A stretch of 64,000 nt of DNA from Struthio camelus (Eukaryota > Chordata > Aves > Struthioniformes > Struthionidae), in assembly GCF_040807025.1 (NCBI RefSeq), contig NC_090944.1, positions 111,848,238-111,912,237 of the forward strand, read 5' to 3'. The notes beneath the pieces were generated by a model that was not told where the DNA came from, did not search any database, and was given only the letters and a program-made list of their open reading frames with translations. Positions 1 through 11,757 of the stretch are shown piece by piece. Position numbers and translations under genes: made by a program. Positions within the stretch are counted from its first letter, which is position 1. Each line of letters begins with the position of its first letter.

Positions 1-840
1 GGCGGGGGGGGGGGGGGACAAGCGCTGCCGTGACACTCCGGAGCCCGGGTCCCCGCTGACTGAGCGCTGCCCTCAGGCAGGGCAGCAGCGAGTTACCCAT
101 CCCATGGCTCTGAACTGAGAGGGCAGGCGTCCGGGTGCAAGCCCTGCGGTGGTGCTGGGCGGGGGGCTCCGGCTCCGGGAAGCACGGAGAGCCCTGCCAC
201 AGCCAGCCTTTAGCCCCAGAAGGCAGGCAGGCTCACGGTACAGCAGGTGTGGTGAGAATATGGCTCCTTTCTCCTTTGTAAGGGTGCTCATCTGTTAAGG
301 ATCTTGGAGCGCTTATGCTCTTTTCCTTTTAAAAGCCGTGGGGCTGCTTACCCATGTATTGATGTTCATGCACTTGGGAAATCATAGTTTGGCCTTGCAA
401 GGGTGAAAAAAGGCAGACTAAAACCCTGAAAGAAAAAAATGCAATTCCCTCCTCTCTTATTTTGCGAAAAGCACAATCCAATATGTACTCTATGTGTATT
501 CATACAGGTCCTTCTCCTAGAGCAGATACAGTACATGTTACAGTTGTGATCTCGTAAAATCTTATATATGGCAGTAGCCTTACCCCCAGTCCTCAGATTC
601 TCCATGTGGGGCCCCAGGAGATGATCAAATTGAGGATTAAGCTCTTGCAAATGGATTATATTGTGCCCCAGTATATGAATGTAACAGATGTTTATGTTTG
701 CTTTAGATGAAACATGTTTAAGAACACTGAATGATGTGAAACACTCCTGCAGAAACCAGGCTGTGGGTTTATAAAGCTCAATCTCAAGTCTTAATAGTAT
801 GAGCAAACCCTTCTTCATCTTCCTTGTGATCTCTGCTTAG

Positions 841-880
841 AGATCACACTGTAACTCCACTGACTTCAGTATCATTACTC
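841..880. repeat. relic of an old sauropsid interspersed repeat, copy 1
   Basis: Contains cactgtaactccactgactt, close to the core of a repeat I know as widespread in turtle, crocodile and bird genomes (gtaactccattgacttca). The same core, directly or as its complement, recurs in this window at 10,004-10,087, 11,384-11,470 and 43,266-43,306. I do not assign a family name. Confidence 0.5.
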
Positions 881-3800
881 TCTATTTTCTATCCTCTAGA
901 GGACAAAATCAAGACCACTTAAGTGGGACTTCCCTCATAAATAAGGCTGACATTTATAAAAAAAAAAAAAGTAAATGTTTCTTACTTCTAGCAAGAAGAG
1001 CTTCTAGCTTCTCCCTTCTTTTAAGCAAGTACAATAGTCAACAAAGTTTCCAGCTTCTATTTATTAAAGAGACCCTACAGTGAAATCACAATCCTGTCAT
1101 TACGAAATCACCATCTTCTTCCACCACAGATTTAATTGGAACGTGATATATTATAGCTTAGCAGCCAAATTAATTCCTTGTAAAGTATTTTCATTAACTT
1201 AATGGAAAACTGCACCTGTAATTCTGACTGTAGCTGAGCCAAAGAATTAGCTGTATGAACAAAAAGAAAGCAGATACAGATTGTGAAGCGGTTGATTCTT
1301 GGTTAGATTCACGTGTGTCAAAAGTTGCTTTTACAGGTTCTTCCAGTTAAAAAGCCTTATTTAAGCTTTGCATAGTTCCTCTTGTGTTGCAGTTACTTCA
1401 AAGACTGGATGCTCTGGGTGATCTTTTTGTAAGAGAGCAAATTTCTTAGATGCTGCCCATAGATCTGGGAGAATGTAAGCAGCAGTACCGTTCATGACTT
1501 TTGTTCGTATCTTTGTTCACATCTGCATGATGTGGAAGTTAAATTCTTTCCATAAGCGAAAAGGTAACTTGCAGGTGAACAAGGCAAATGATATGCAATT
1601 TTTTTTTCATAGCGCCTTTGTCTTCAGGAATGTGTGTGTATACACAAACACATAATCTTATGCCTCTGCATAATTGTGTATTAATACCAAGTGCTTGACG
1701 ATTAAGGTCCTAAATACTTACGAGATACAGGGTAGCCGAACACTTTATAGGGCAGTGAGGGCTGCTTTTATAAATAAGCAAAAGGACTGCTGTCAATGAT
1801 GGGCTCAGTTTCTTCAGTACTGATTGTAGTACTCTATGGAATTACAACAAAAAAGAGTGATAACTTACTATAAAAGTTGCAGTTCAGCAGTTCTTACCAT
1901 GTTCTTGCAGAAGTCTCTTACGTAACAGTAATACAGAATGGTTCATTTCAGGTATGACAACCCATGTGCTATTACCGCACATGAATTGATAGTGATTTCA
2001 AGGTGAACACCTTGAAAACAGTTCCTTTCTGTCCACAGCTTGTCACCCTCTGAGGTGGTCTCCTTCTCTGACAGGAGCAAATCCTTTCTTTATCTTATAT
2101 GATGTAACATGACTAAAAAGCCCATTGTATCTGGAAAAAAGAAGCCACAATTACTACTGAGTATACAGTTAAGTTACAACCGCTTAAGCTTGCCGTAGGA
2201 TTTGACCGCACGTCCAGTTCTCATTTGACTTTATTCCCTTTTATTTGTGTATTTTTTTTCTTTGCTTTTGCTTGTATTTATTTAAATTAAAATTACTTAG
2301 GCTTATCTGAAAGTGTGGCCATAGGAATCACCCAGGATTGCCTGTAATTGAGCACTTTGGCAAAATCATCCATCTTAAGTGGGAATGCTTTTAAAAATCT
2401 GGCCGCTAGTTTCTGATATGTTCAACAGTTTGAAGCCAAATTATGCCTTTTTTTTAGCGGTGTTCCTCACTGAAATCAAGAAATTTTATCTAGCATAACA
2501 GTACAATAATATAAAATTTTTGCCATGAGAAATTGTGACATTAATGCTATATATTAGTGAGTTTTGACATATGGCACGGTAATTAGAATTACAGAGACTT
2601 TACATTATTCTAAAAATGTATTTTGAAAACTTTCAGAAGTGAAAATTATGGGCTTATCTAGAACTCCTCAGAACGTAGATTTTGGATGTAATTGACTTTG
2701 CAGATCAAAATGAGAGATACCGATAAGATATGAGAATTGTTTCAAGAAATTCAGTAACTTTGAAACCTGCTCTGATATTTTTAGTCTCTCATGTTCACTG
2801 ATAAAAACAACTGCCCTTTCCTCGATATTATGTTATGTTACTTATGGCTTGGAGAGATGCCACACTGATAGTTTTTGTGGCTGAAATGTGGTGACTATCC
2901 ACAGAACCAGTGTGGGCAGCTGCAGTGAAAGCAGCTCTACCAGTGTGTCTCCACCTTGGCAAAGAATCTTCTCTAGAAGTGAGAGAGTAACTATAACTTA
3001 CTACATCAGTCTCTTTATGAGGTTAGAAATAAGGGTCACTACCGCTACCAACTAGTATTGGCTGCGTTTATTTTTCTTATGTGAACACCCCTTCACTAGA
3101 AAAGGAACAGACTGCATCAAATTTTTCCTGATCTTTCTGAGAAACCACTATGTTGTTAAGACTCTTCACTGTGACCAAACAGTTAAAGGGTGAACAGTCA
3201 ATAAGACTATTTCTGATCCTTTGGAGTAACACCCTTTAGAGGACTCCAAGAGTAAGACTTTTTAAGGGGAGAGGGATGGAGAATCTGAATTTCACAGATA
3301 CTAGAGACACTGACAGAGCAGAGCAGGAATCCCTGATTTGCGGAGGGAGGGGGTTCCCCAGAACCAGTCTCGGAATGAGTGATGCAAATGACAAAATGAC
3401 ATTTTAATGCATTATTAAAAAGATTTTTTTTTTTTTTCATTTTAAGATTTTGCTCTCTTCCCTGCCTTGGCATGTTTCACTTCTCAGAGCTAAAGATTTG
3501 CATCAGATTAGCACAGTTTAGGAGCAGACAGCAGGGACACCTGTCTCCCCTTCTGTTGCTTTTGGCAATTCCAAGTCATCTTTGCTCTCTCCTGAACTGT
3601 GCCAACAGATGCATCCTGAGAGTCTCTGATCAGGGACGCGTCTATAAACTCATCATAAGCATAATCTTTTGGGGAGTTTCTTAAGCCCTGCAACAGCAAG
3701 TCATCTGAAGCCACTTCACTTAAAGCCAGCACAATGTTATATTTCTGTAAACTGTTTTTCTAATGCTAAATACAAATAGCTTGTTACCACAAGGAATAGA

Positions 3801-5256
3801 CTATTGTCCCTTTTCCACTTACTGAATCGTGATTAAAATTGTATTGAAATAATCCCTCAGTTATCAAACGTATTACTGCTGTGTTCTTAAACAAAAGCAT
3901 ACAAACACAGTGACTTTTCCAAAAAGCATCTCTTAAACAGCTACCAAGGGGATTTTTGTCATCTCTGCAAAACATCAGTTTAAAAAGTTACATTTCAGTT
4001 TCAGAGGAACAAAAGTGATACTTTTAACTTTGTGGAACTTTAGAAAACCCAAATATTCATGGCCAGCATCTGTTCAGAAAACCAAAAACTTACTCCTTCC
4101 TTGGATAAGATCTAACCTGAACACTGCATATAACGCTAAGTTCTGAAAGAACGAAGATGAAGACACCCAATTTAAAAACAAGGGTGTGGACTCTTCTGAT
4201 GAATTTGAGAGAGGTTCAAAATTGTGGTACAGTTGTTCCAAAATAGAGATAACACAAAAAGGACATGTATCACTTCCCAGCCACAGGAGAACCTTGAAGA
4301 GCTTGTCAGGGTTAGGCGCTACACACATGTTCAAAGAAGGTGGAAAAGATGCTGAGGACCCCAGGGCTGGGATGTTTATGTCCACGCATCCCATGACAGC
4401 TGTGAAAGACATCTGGCTCTTCCTCCAGGGGTTCTAGGACAGATTTCATTATGTCCTCCTACATGAAGACAGGCACCCGTTTCATGCATCAAGGCATATT
4501 ATTGCTACCAAGACAAGGACAGAATGGAAAAATGCCAGCAAAGTTTTCCATGCAGTGAAACTAGCCGTTGTATGGCCCTTATTCTCCAGTTTGTAGCCAG
4601 ACAGAAATTCTCTTGATTTCAAAAGGACTGAAAAACGTTATTTGCTGAAATGACTAGTAGTCTTCCTAGGCAGGATGGCTGTTGCATGGACGTTGTTCTG
4701 TTTTAATGTGGTTTACACGGAAATAGATTTGAGCAGCTATTTAACAAAGCAGTGTTGGCAGAGTTTAATCTTTAGTCCTGTCATATTGTGTCTTTAATCG
4801 TATTATCCATTTTCCTCATGTCCTGTAGATGTGTATGTTTTATTTACAAGCTTAATTGCTAATAGGGCCACTAATGAGTATTTTGGGCAGATTTCAACCA
4901 ACTCACCAGAAGATATTAAAAGCATAAAAATTGGCACTTTGGGGTGAAGAATAATACTAAGTTGAAATGCAGTTTAAGACATTCACAAGATGATCTTTTT
5001 AGTATAACAAACAAGTCTTGTTAGTGATTGAAAAAAATTCTGAAAAAGTTTAACTCAGTGTATGTAAAATAGCTTATTCTGAAAGGAGGTTATCAGATGG
5101 AAGAGAAAATTAAACAGTGTGGATTGGATTACAGAAGAAACGAAGCTCACAAAGGCTTAACTTTCAGTTTATGGACAAAGAAACTCATTAAAGCAATCTT
5201 GAAAAGCTGTTAATTACCAAGAGGCTTAACATTTTAAGAAAAAAAAACCCTCTTTC

Positions 5257-5292
5257 CCTTGTCCCTAGACCCCTTTTCGGTCTAGGACAAGG
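5257..5292. repeat. inverted repeat / hairpin in KCNG3 intron 1
   Basis: A left arm (5257-5271) and a right arm (5279-5292, GGTCTAGGACAAGG) pair over 14 bp with a single bulged C and a 7-nt loop. Weaker pairing continues outward for several more bases through the flanking tctttc / gaaga. No mature microRNA sequence is recognised. Confidence 0.7.
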
Positions 5293-8200
5293 AAGATCTT
5301 GCAAACAGTAAGTTTACACAGAAATAGCTATTTTAAAACTAAACTGATGGGGAAAAAAAGCAACCAAAACTGTGATGGAAGTTTATAAAATAGGCACTAC
5401 ATTGTACCAAGTAAAGCTTATGATTTAATTATATAGCTACAGATTTTAAAATTGCATATTATTTCAGGAGTAGACAATAACAGCCAGTCTGTCATGTGAA
5501 TATGCAGCAAATATTTTAAGAACTGATTACAGAAGATACAGTAACCTTAGTCTTCCAAGTGAATGCATTTTAGCTGGCTTTAACTTAATATTAAATTAAG
5601 TTCTCTTAAGGACTACCTGTTAATTTTGGTCTCCTCATTAGACGTTATTTATCCATTAACAAGTGTGTAAGTTAGTTATAAAGATAAATCAGTTTAAGAA
5701 AGAGAGAGGCTTGATCTGAAAGTGGAAACTTAGTATGTAGCTAATTTTCACAAGAGGCTAGAGGTTTTCAGTTCTGCTTGGAGAAGCATTTACTCGCTTT
5801 GATGTGATTGATCAGGACTGCTGAAATCCATCTATAAAGGTAAAGAGGAGTAAAAAGAGAGGAGGAATCAAACTCTTCGCCCTGGTGGCTAAGAAGTAGG
5901 GAGAAGGAAGAAGAGAAGTAAGAGAGACCCTTTTTCATCATCTTCTCCCTAGCCAGGACGTGTGTAATGGATGGGAAAGATGGCTAGATATTATACGGAG
6001 AAATGGAAGCGCAAAATATAATGGAGTGGCAATAACGCATTTCACACTACCTTGATCTTCTTTGTCATTTTTGCATCAGTGATGTTCTCTAGGTCTCTTG
6101 AAATCTGTTCTACCACAAATGGATCTGCAGTCCTAGTGCAGCGCAATTGATTTAAGAGTATCTCTTCAGCTAAAAACTGCCAACAGAACTCCAGAGTAAA
6201 ACAATGCATTGATCACATTTCATCTAACATCAATTTTTAGTGGCACAACTATTCCCCAAAGTTATACCAGACCACTGAATCTACACTGATTCGTAAATAA
6301 GATTTCTACTGAATGACAAAGATCTGGACTTGACTTGACTTCCTTACAGCTTGACTCAGGGATAACCTGCTTAATTTATGGTAATGGAGTAATAATATCT
6401 TCAATGTCCTCTTCCATCAGGAGGAAATACTAAGTGAAACATCTTTAATTTGTAAAATTAAGAATAGCTTTTTCATTTCATAGGTCACAGGCAGAACTAC
6501 CACATGAATTTCGTAAAATGTGATGGAATAGAGTCTGTTGGAATTGTAGAATGTTCCTAGCTGCAACTTTATATCCAGTTACAATTTTCTTTCAAGTATT
6601 ATGAGAGATCCCTATTAGGCAATAACCTATAAGTACATTCAGGCTTTATCAGTGTGTCCATTAGCATGATCTTGCTGCTTGGCTGCTTTTTAGTAGAGGA
6701 AGTCGTACGTATTTAATTAAAAAAATATTTCTTCATCGTGTTTAATAAGAATGAGAGATAAAAGCCTACATTTTAAAGATAACTTATCAAAATTTTTTCT
6801 TGATTTTTCAACACAACGGAATAATAAATTCAGAAAAGATGTTATCCACATTTATACAAAAACTTTCATATAACAAAGTACATGAGCATTTTGTTTTGAG
6901 GACATTATGAGCCAAACATCATCTTAAGAAATCAAATCAGCACCTGAGGTATCACTTATTGTCATTATTAAAGGAAGCACTAGTATTTTCAAAAGCCTAA
7001 TTTTTAAGAGAAACCATAATTCCTAAGAGAGAAATATTTGGATATTCATAGCTCTTTGCATCAAAAGTTGCTAACATAGGTATTTTATAAGCTCTTTATG
7101 AAGAAAGGCTACTTGCTTACAGAACTTTCCTTGCTATCCATGCAACAAGAATAGCAGTATCTGATTTTAGGTGAATAGTTATCTCTAAGTAGTTTATTTA
7201 TGTTCATTTAAATTTGCTGTGGTTGGAATTAAAGTGTAAATTATGACATTATGTCAACTGACAGTTACTATTTCCTCCATTTTTAGCATAAAACTAAAGA
7301 ATACGATAGGAACAAAAAATTGTTACATTTTAATGTATGAAACGCCTATAAAAGTTAGTTTATAAAGTTTATTAGTATTAGTTACAATGTTACAGAAGAC
7401 TACTGTCTTCCTAACAGACCATTGCCTCAGTAATATCAGCAGATTTCAGAACTGGTAAAAATATATGCAGACGTGTTAGGGAAAAAAAACCTTTTAGTTT
7501 CTAAATGACAATTGGATGATTTACTTTCGAATTAATTATTGTTACTACAGATAGGATCTTGTTAGGGTCTCTTGCAGTAGGAAGAAAGGTCTGGTTTCAT
7601 GTAGTGTTTTCAAATCTCGAATCTCACGTCAGCTGCAGACCTGTTGGTGTATGACAGCACTAGTGATTGGCTTTTACCTTGCTGAAAACGTTTGTGAAAT
7701 GAGATAAGCCAACAAAGGAAAGAGGCTCCCACAGGAATACCTCCCATTCCCTCCTTTATTAAACTAGTGAGCACAGTCTGAATTCTTAAGAAAAGGGTTA
7801 TTTTCAGGTCCCATGCTGAGATACTTGGTACACAACAGTTACTGAACAATTCTAGAGCAGCATTGTCATTCAATCAAGTCAGAATGTTCTCAAACCTCGT
7901 TCACTGCACTAGGACTTTGAAATATCCAAGAATGTACTGAATTCACCTTCTTAGACAGCAATACTTTCTTTTATCAAGACCATTGATAAATGGTACTTGG
8001 CAAGAAGACAATCTTGCCTACTGCTTTGGTTACCTTGACGTTTTTGCTACAACACAGTTTAGGTGGGATTGCATTTAGAACAAAAGAAGAATTTCAGCTA
8101 ATGCAGAGGCAGAGTGTAGTGTGTACCCACTGGTGAAGAATGTAATACTGGCTGTATTTATTGGCTATACCTACAAAGTTCTGAAAATAGGCTCTAGGTG

Positions 8201-8413
8201 AGCCCGTTTGGGATGCAAATAAGATGGACTGATTTATGTTAGATCACAAAGACTCAATCTGCATGGGTGGTCTAACAAAAGCTGATTTCCACCTACGCTG
8301 TCTTCACTTTTATTTTAGTTTAGCAGTTTAGTTCAGTACACTGCTGTTAGTAATTAGGCAGTTCACTGATCTGCAGTCCTTCGCCTTCCTAGAGTGCATC
8401 AGGCCTCCCAGTT

Positions 8414-8446
8414 AAAAAAGAAAAAAAAAGAAAAAGGAAAAAAAAA
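8414..8446 (+). repeat. A-rich homopurine tract
   Basis: About 33 bases containing only A and G, mostly A, 340 bases upstream of the KCNG3 exon. Low-complexity sequence. Confidence 0.8.
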
Positions 8447-8786
8447 CTGTTCTAGATTATGTTAGACTTTGACATCACTGTTTATTTCCTGTAGCATTCC
8501 AGATTTCTTAGGAATATTTGCACAGTATTAGGACCAGCAGCAATTTATAATTCTATGAAAACGATCCGTAAGTGAGTTCTTAGCAGACATGGGTTTAAAA
8601 TTCTCAGTAGATCCGCAGGTTAATTGCTGAAACTTGGTGCTACATGCTCAGAATATGAATAGTGTGGCTTTCTGTTTGTTGTCTGTGAAGGTCTGAATGT
8701 CAATTTGGTAATGTCCGTGGACAAACCAAGCATCCACTACAGCATTTTCACAGAACATAAATACTGTACTTTGTTTCTTTTGACAG

Positions 8787-9432
8787 GATAATTGAAGCTA
8801 TCTGCATAGGCTGGTTCACTGCAGAGTGCATTGTGAGGTTCATCGTCTCCAAAAACAAGTGTGAGTTTGTCAGAAGACCTCTCAACATCATTGATTTACT
8901 GGCAATTACGCCCTACTACATCTCTGTTCTAATGACAGTTTTTACCGGGGAAAATTCGCAGCTTCAGAGGGCTGGAGTCACCTTGAGGGTCTTAAGAATG
9001 ATGAGGATTTTTTGGGTGATTAAACTTGCTCGTCATTTCATTGGCCTTCAAACACTTGGTCTGACTCTAAAGCGTTGTTACAGAGAGATGGTGATGCTAC
9101 TTGTCTTTATCTGTGTTGCTATGGCAATTTTCAGTGCACTTTCCCAGCTTCTTGAAAACGGGCTGGACTTGGGAACAAAGAATAAGGATTATGCCAGCAT
9201 CCCTGCTGCTTGTTGGTGGGTGATCATCTCTATGACCACGGTTGGTTATGGTGACATGTGTCCCATCACTGTACCGGGAAGGATTCTTGGAGGAATTTGT
9301 GTGGTTAGTGGCATTGTTTTATTGGCCTTGCCAATTACTTTCATTTATCATAGTTTTGTGCAATGTTATCATGAGCTCAAATTCCGATCTGCTAGGTACA
9401 GTAGAAGCCTGTCTGCTGAATTCTTAAATTGA
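8787..9432 (+). CDS. KCNG3: KCNG3 last coding exon (Kv6.3 potassium channel subunit)
   Basis: This exon encodes the C-terminal 214 residues of the modulatory channel subunit Kv6.3. Subunits of this group do not conduct alone; they join Kv2 subunits at the plasma membrane and shift their gating. The acceptor is a pyrimidine-rich tract ending in gacag at 8786. The exon begins one base before a codon boundary and ends at TGA 9430-9432. In exon numbering: S2 at about 1-21, S3 at 35-51, S4 at 66-84 with spaced Arg/Lys (R67, R70, R73, K79, R82), S5 at 101-121, pore helix and filter TTVGYGD at 150-156, S6 at 165-191. S6 has LPIT where conducting Kv1-Kv4 channels carry the PVP bend, as expected of the silent group. 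The C-terminus SLSAEFLN is the KCNG3 ending. Human KCNG3 has 436 residues, so exon 1 would supply about 222. Oddity: Cys at 158, just after the filter, where human has Tyr. Confidence 0.95.
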
Positions 9433-10003
9433 CCAAATTTGCGTTCTGTTGTAGTTACTTGCTAAGCTTTGTCTGAGAAGAGAACGGTGGAAAGTCCCTT
9501 CATGTGTCCTCCTTTACTGGATGGTCCTATGGAACAACATTCTCGCCAGCCTGGAGAAAGCCCATCACCATTCAGACAGGAAGGATGGCCATCTGGCTTG
9601 GACACCTTGTAGGGAGAGGGAGTGATGTCTAAAATTTGAGAGAATGAAATAACAACAGAGGACTCAAAAGTCCTCAGCCAGGCCAGTGCGGTCTTCAGTT
9701 TGCCTTTCCACACAAAAGCAGAACAAAAAATGGGCTTAATACTGAGATTCATCACTCCCATAAATATATCTCATATCATGCTAAGCAATGTGTAGCAGAA
9801 ATTTTTCAAAGATTTTAAAATCTAAATGCCCCTTAGAGGCATTGAGGCCTTCTTGACCAAAGTATCTCCGCTTTTCATGCGGATAAGCAAATCAAATATT
9901 GAAGAAGACTCGCTGCTTCTTTTGAGCCTCAAGACAGATTAGATCTGGTTCTGCCACGTAAACAAGATGAAGAACATGGGTCTGCAGGGCAAAAAAAATC
10001 TTA

Positions 10004-10087
10004 GGACCTGATTCTGATCTTTGATGAAGCACACAAATCTTTAGTAAAACCAGTGAAGTCAGTGGCATTGCTCTGAATTTGCAATGG
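10004..10087 (+). repeat. relic of an old sauropsid interspersed repeat, copy 2
   Basis: Starts with acctgattctgatct and continues with aaaaccagtgaagtcagtgg and ctgaatttgcaatgg. The order of these blocks matches the old repeat whose consensus has the form cctgattctgatct ... gaagtcaatgg ... ctggattt. Confidence 0.55.
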
Positions 10088-10930
10088 AAAACCAAGATGA
10101 GTATGTGCATCTCTGAATGCTGTAGCACGCACTTTCTTGATCACAATTACTTTTTCCTCTGGAACAAGCTCTTTAGTTGAAGCAAGCATCGTACTTTACA
10201 AAGATCAGCATGAAAATATATTTATTAATGCTTGACTCTTTTGGTAGCTTAGTGGGGGAGCTATCCAAATTTTACTTACATTTTCAGTTGAACTTCATCC
10301 ACCTGAAGATATATATATATCAATAAGCATAGATTTTTTTTTTCCATTTAATTAACCACATATATTGTAGCATAGTGAAAGTTCTCTAAGAGAAATTATA
10401 CAATTCCATCACTTGAAACAGTCTGGAGAAAGCACTATAAAACAAGAATAGCTGCTCCCTGTCAGATGATACTCTTCATCATCTTTAAATTCTGTGATCC
10501 TTATTGAAGGATACGCTTTAACTTAATGGAAGTTTTAAAAACAACTGTAAAAAGCCCAAAGGATAATTGAAGAAAGCAAAATACAAAGTGGGAGCTGCGC
10601 TTGGCAAAACAGTATATTCTCCAATGTAACTAGAAAATTAAAATGAATCAAGTTAGGTTCTGAAATATTGTACACTACATTTCTTGTGTAGTACTGCTTC
10701 AGTAGCATTGTTCATTATAATTCTGAAAGGCTGTCCTGTAGAACTGTGCAGTTAAACATTAAAACACATTTAGGTACCAGTAAACATCAGCAGGGAGCTT
10801 TCCTATTAACATTGAAGTTAACAGTCATCAGCATAGTTGAATGTGTGCTTGCCTGAAAATAGCGCAAAGTATTTACTATTACTGTACTGCAGAAGCATCT
10901 TTTATATACATATTTGTTAACAGCTTTAGA

Positions 10931-10936
10931 AATAAA
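10931..10936 (+). terminator. candidate polyadenylation signal for KCNG3
   Basis: First canonical AATAAA downstream of the KCNG3 stop, giving a 3' UTR of about 1.5 kb. Further AATAAA copies up to 14,550 would give up to about 5.1 kb. Choosing among them needs transcript data. Confidence 0.3.
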
Positions 10937-11383
10937 ATGACTATCACCTAGAAAACACAACTCTTGAATTGCTCGCTCAAATTAAAGTACGAGATTGGTG
11001 AGTAACCAGTACATTGAAGCCTCTACCATGGAAGAGCACTTGATGTGAAAAAATTCATTAGCATTTTAAGTAGTCTTAGTCTTCAGCAGTCTTAAAGAAA
11101 AAGAATTATATTGCAAATGGTTTCTGAAGACCTGAAAATGATTTCAATAGCCTTCCCACTGACAAGCTTGACTTTTCCTTCTGTAGTTTTTAAAGAACAC
11201 AGTTTTAAGTAACATTACAGACATACCACTGTTTCTTGTCACTGACACGTACAGATGCTTAGAAGGTCAGCTCTGTACTGCCCTAGACTTCTATATGTAT
11301 GGCTTTTACATCAGCATTATGTAGTTCAGAAACCTGCTTTTGCATTCCACAGAGTGGGGAATATCAGTTAAGCAAAAATTTCT

Positions 11384-11470
11384 TAGGTCAGATTCACACC
11401 TGATGTTTGTTAGACAAGTATTGACTTCAGAGACACTTAGATGATTTATGCCAGCTGAGATGCTGGCTCG
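11384..11470 (+). repeat. relic of an old sauropsid interspersed repeat, copy 3
   Basis: Blocks ggtcagattcacacctgatg, attgacttcag and gatttatgccagctgagat appear in the expected order. The last block corresponds to the tttacaccagctgagg segment of the family. This is the most complete 3' part among the copies in the window. Confidence 0.6.
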
Positions 11471-11723
11471 GTATTCCTGCACATGGAGCTATATATATCC
11501 TTCTTATATTACAGTCAGTTGAAATGTTTTTACCTCCTCACAAAAAAAATCCTCCTTGACAAAATTTAAATTTCAGACTTTAATCCAAACACAGCTGTTG
11601 AAGAAAATAACATTTTTGTCTTCTAATGAAAATTTATTTTAACAGTATCAAAAAATACCCAAATTTCAAGGAGGAAATGCCTACTTTGTGTATCCCTCCT
11701 CTATTTTTTTCCATTAAAAATGG

Positions 11724-11757
11724 ACACACACACACACACACGCACGCACGCACACAC
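11724..11757 (+). repeat. (CA)n / (CGCA)n microsatellite
   Basis: About 34 bases of alternating ACAC with three CGCA/GCAC variants near its centre, followed by A5. Simple repeat in KCNG3 downstream sequence. Confidence 0.95.

Larger units (their letters stand above)
1..8786 (+). other. KCNG3: KCNG3 intron 1 (3' part), non-coding
   Basis: This stretch precedes the last coding exon of KCNG3, whose acceptor ends at 8786, so it is the downstream part of that gene's single coding-region intron. The first ~250 bases are GC- and CpG-rich and start with a run of 14 G (4-17), which suggests the edge of the KCNG3 CpG island with exon 1 a short way upstream. That placement is inference. I find no KCNG3 exon 1 coding sequence (T1 domain, S1) inside the window. 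The remainder is AT-rich, with short poly-A and poly-T runs (958-970, 3423-3437), an A-rich purine tract (8414-8446), one old repeat core (841-880) and an imperfect hairpin (5257-5292). Open frames here, such as the 150-codon minus frame at 366-818, have no splice context and low-complexity composition. Confidence 0.7.

Noticed and set aside
366..818. 150-codon minus-strand open frame
   Set aside because: Lies in KCNG3 intron 1, no splice borders that give a sensible exon, no domain, low-complexity Phe/His-rich composition.
9242..9427. 61-codon plus frame inside the KCNG3 exon
   Set aside because: Out-of-frame shadow of the channel coding sequence.
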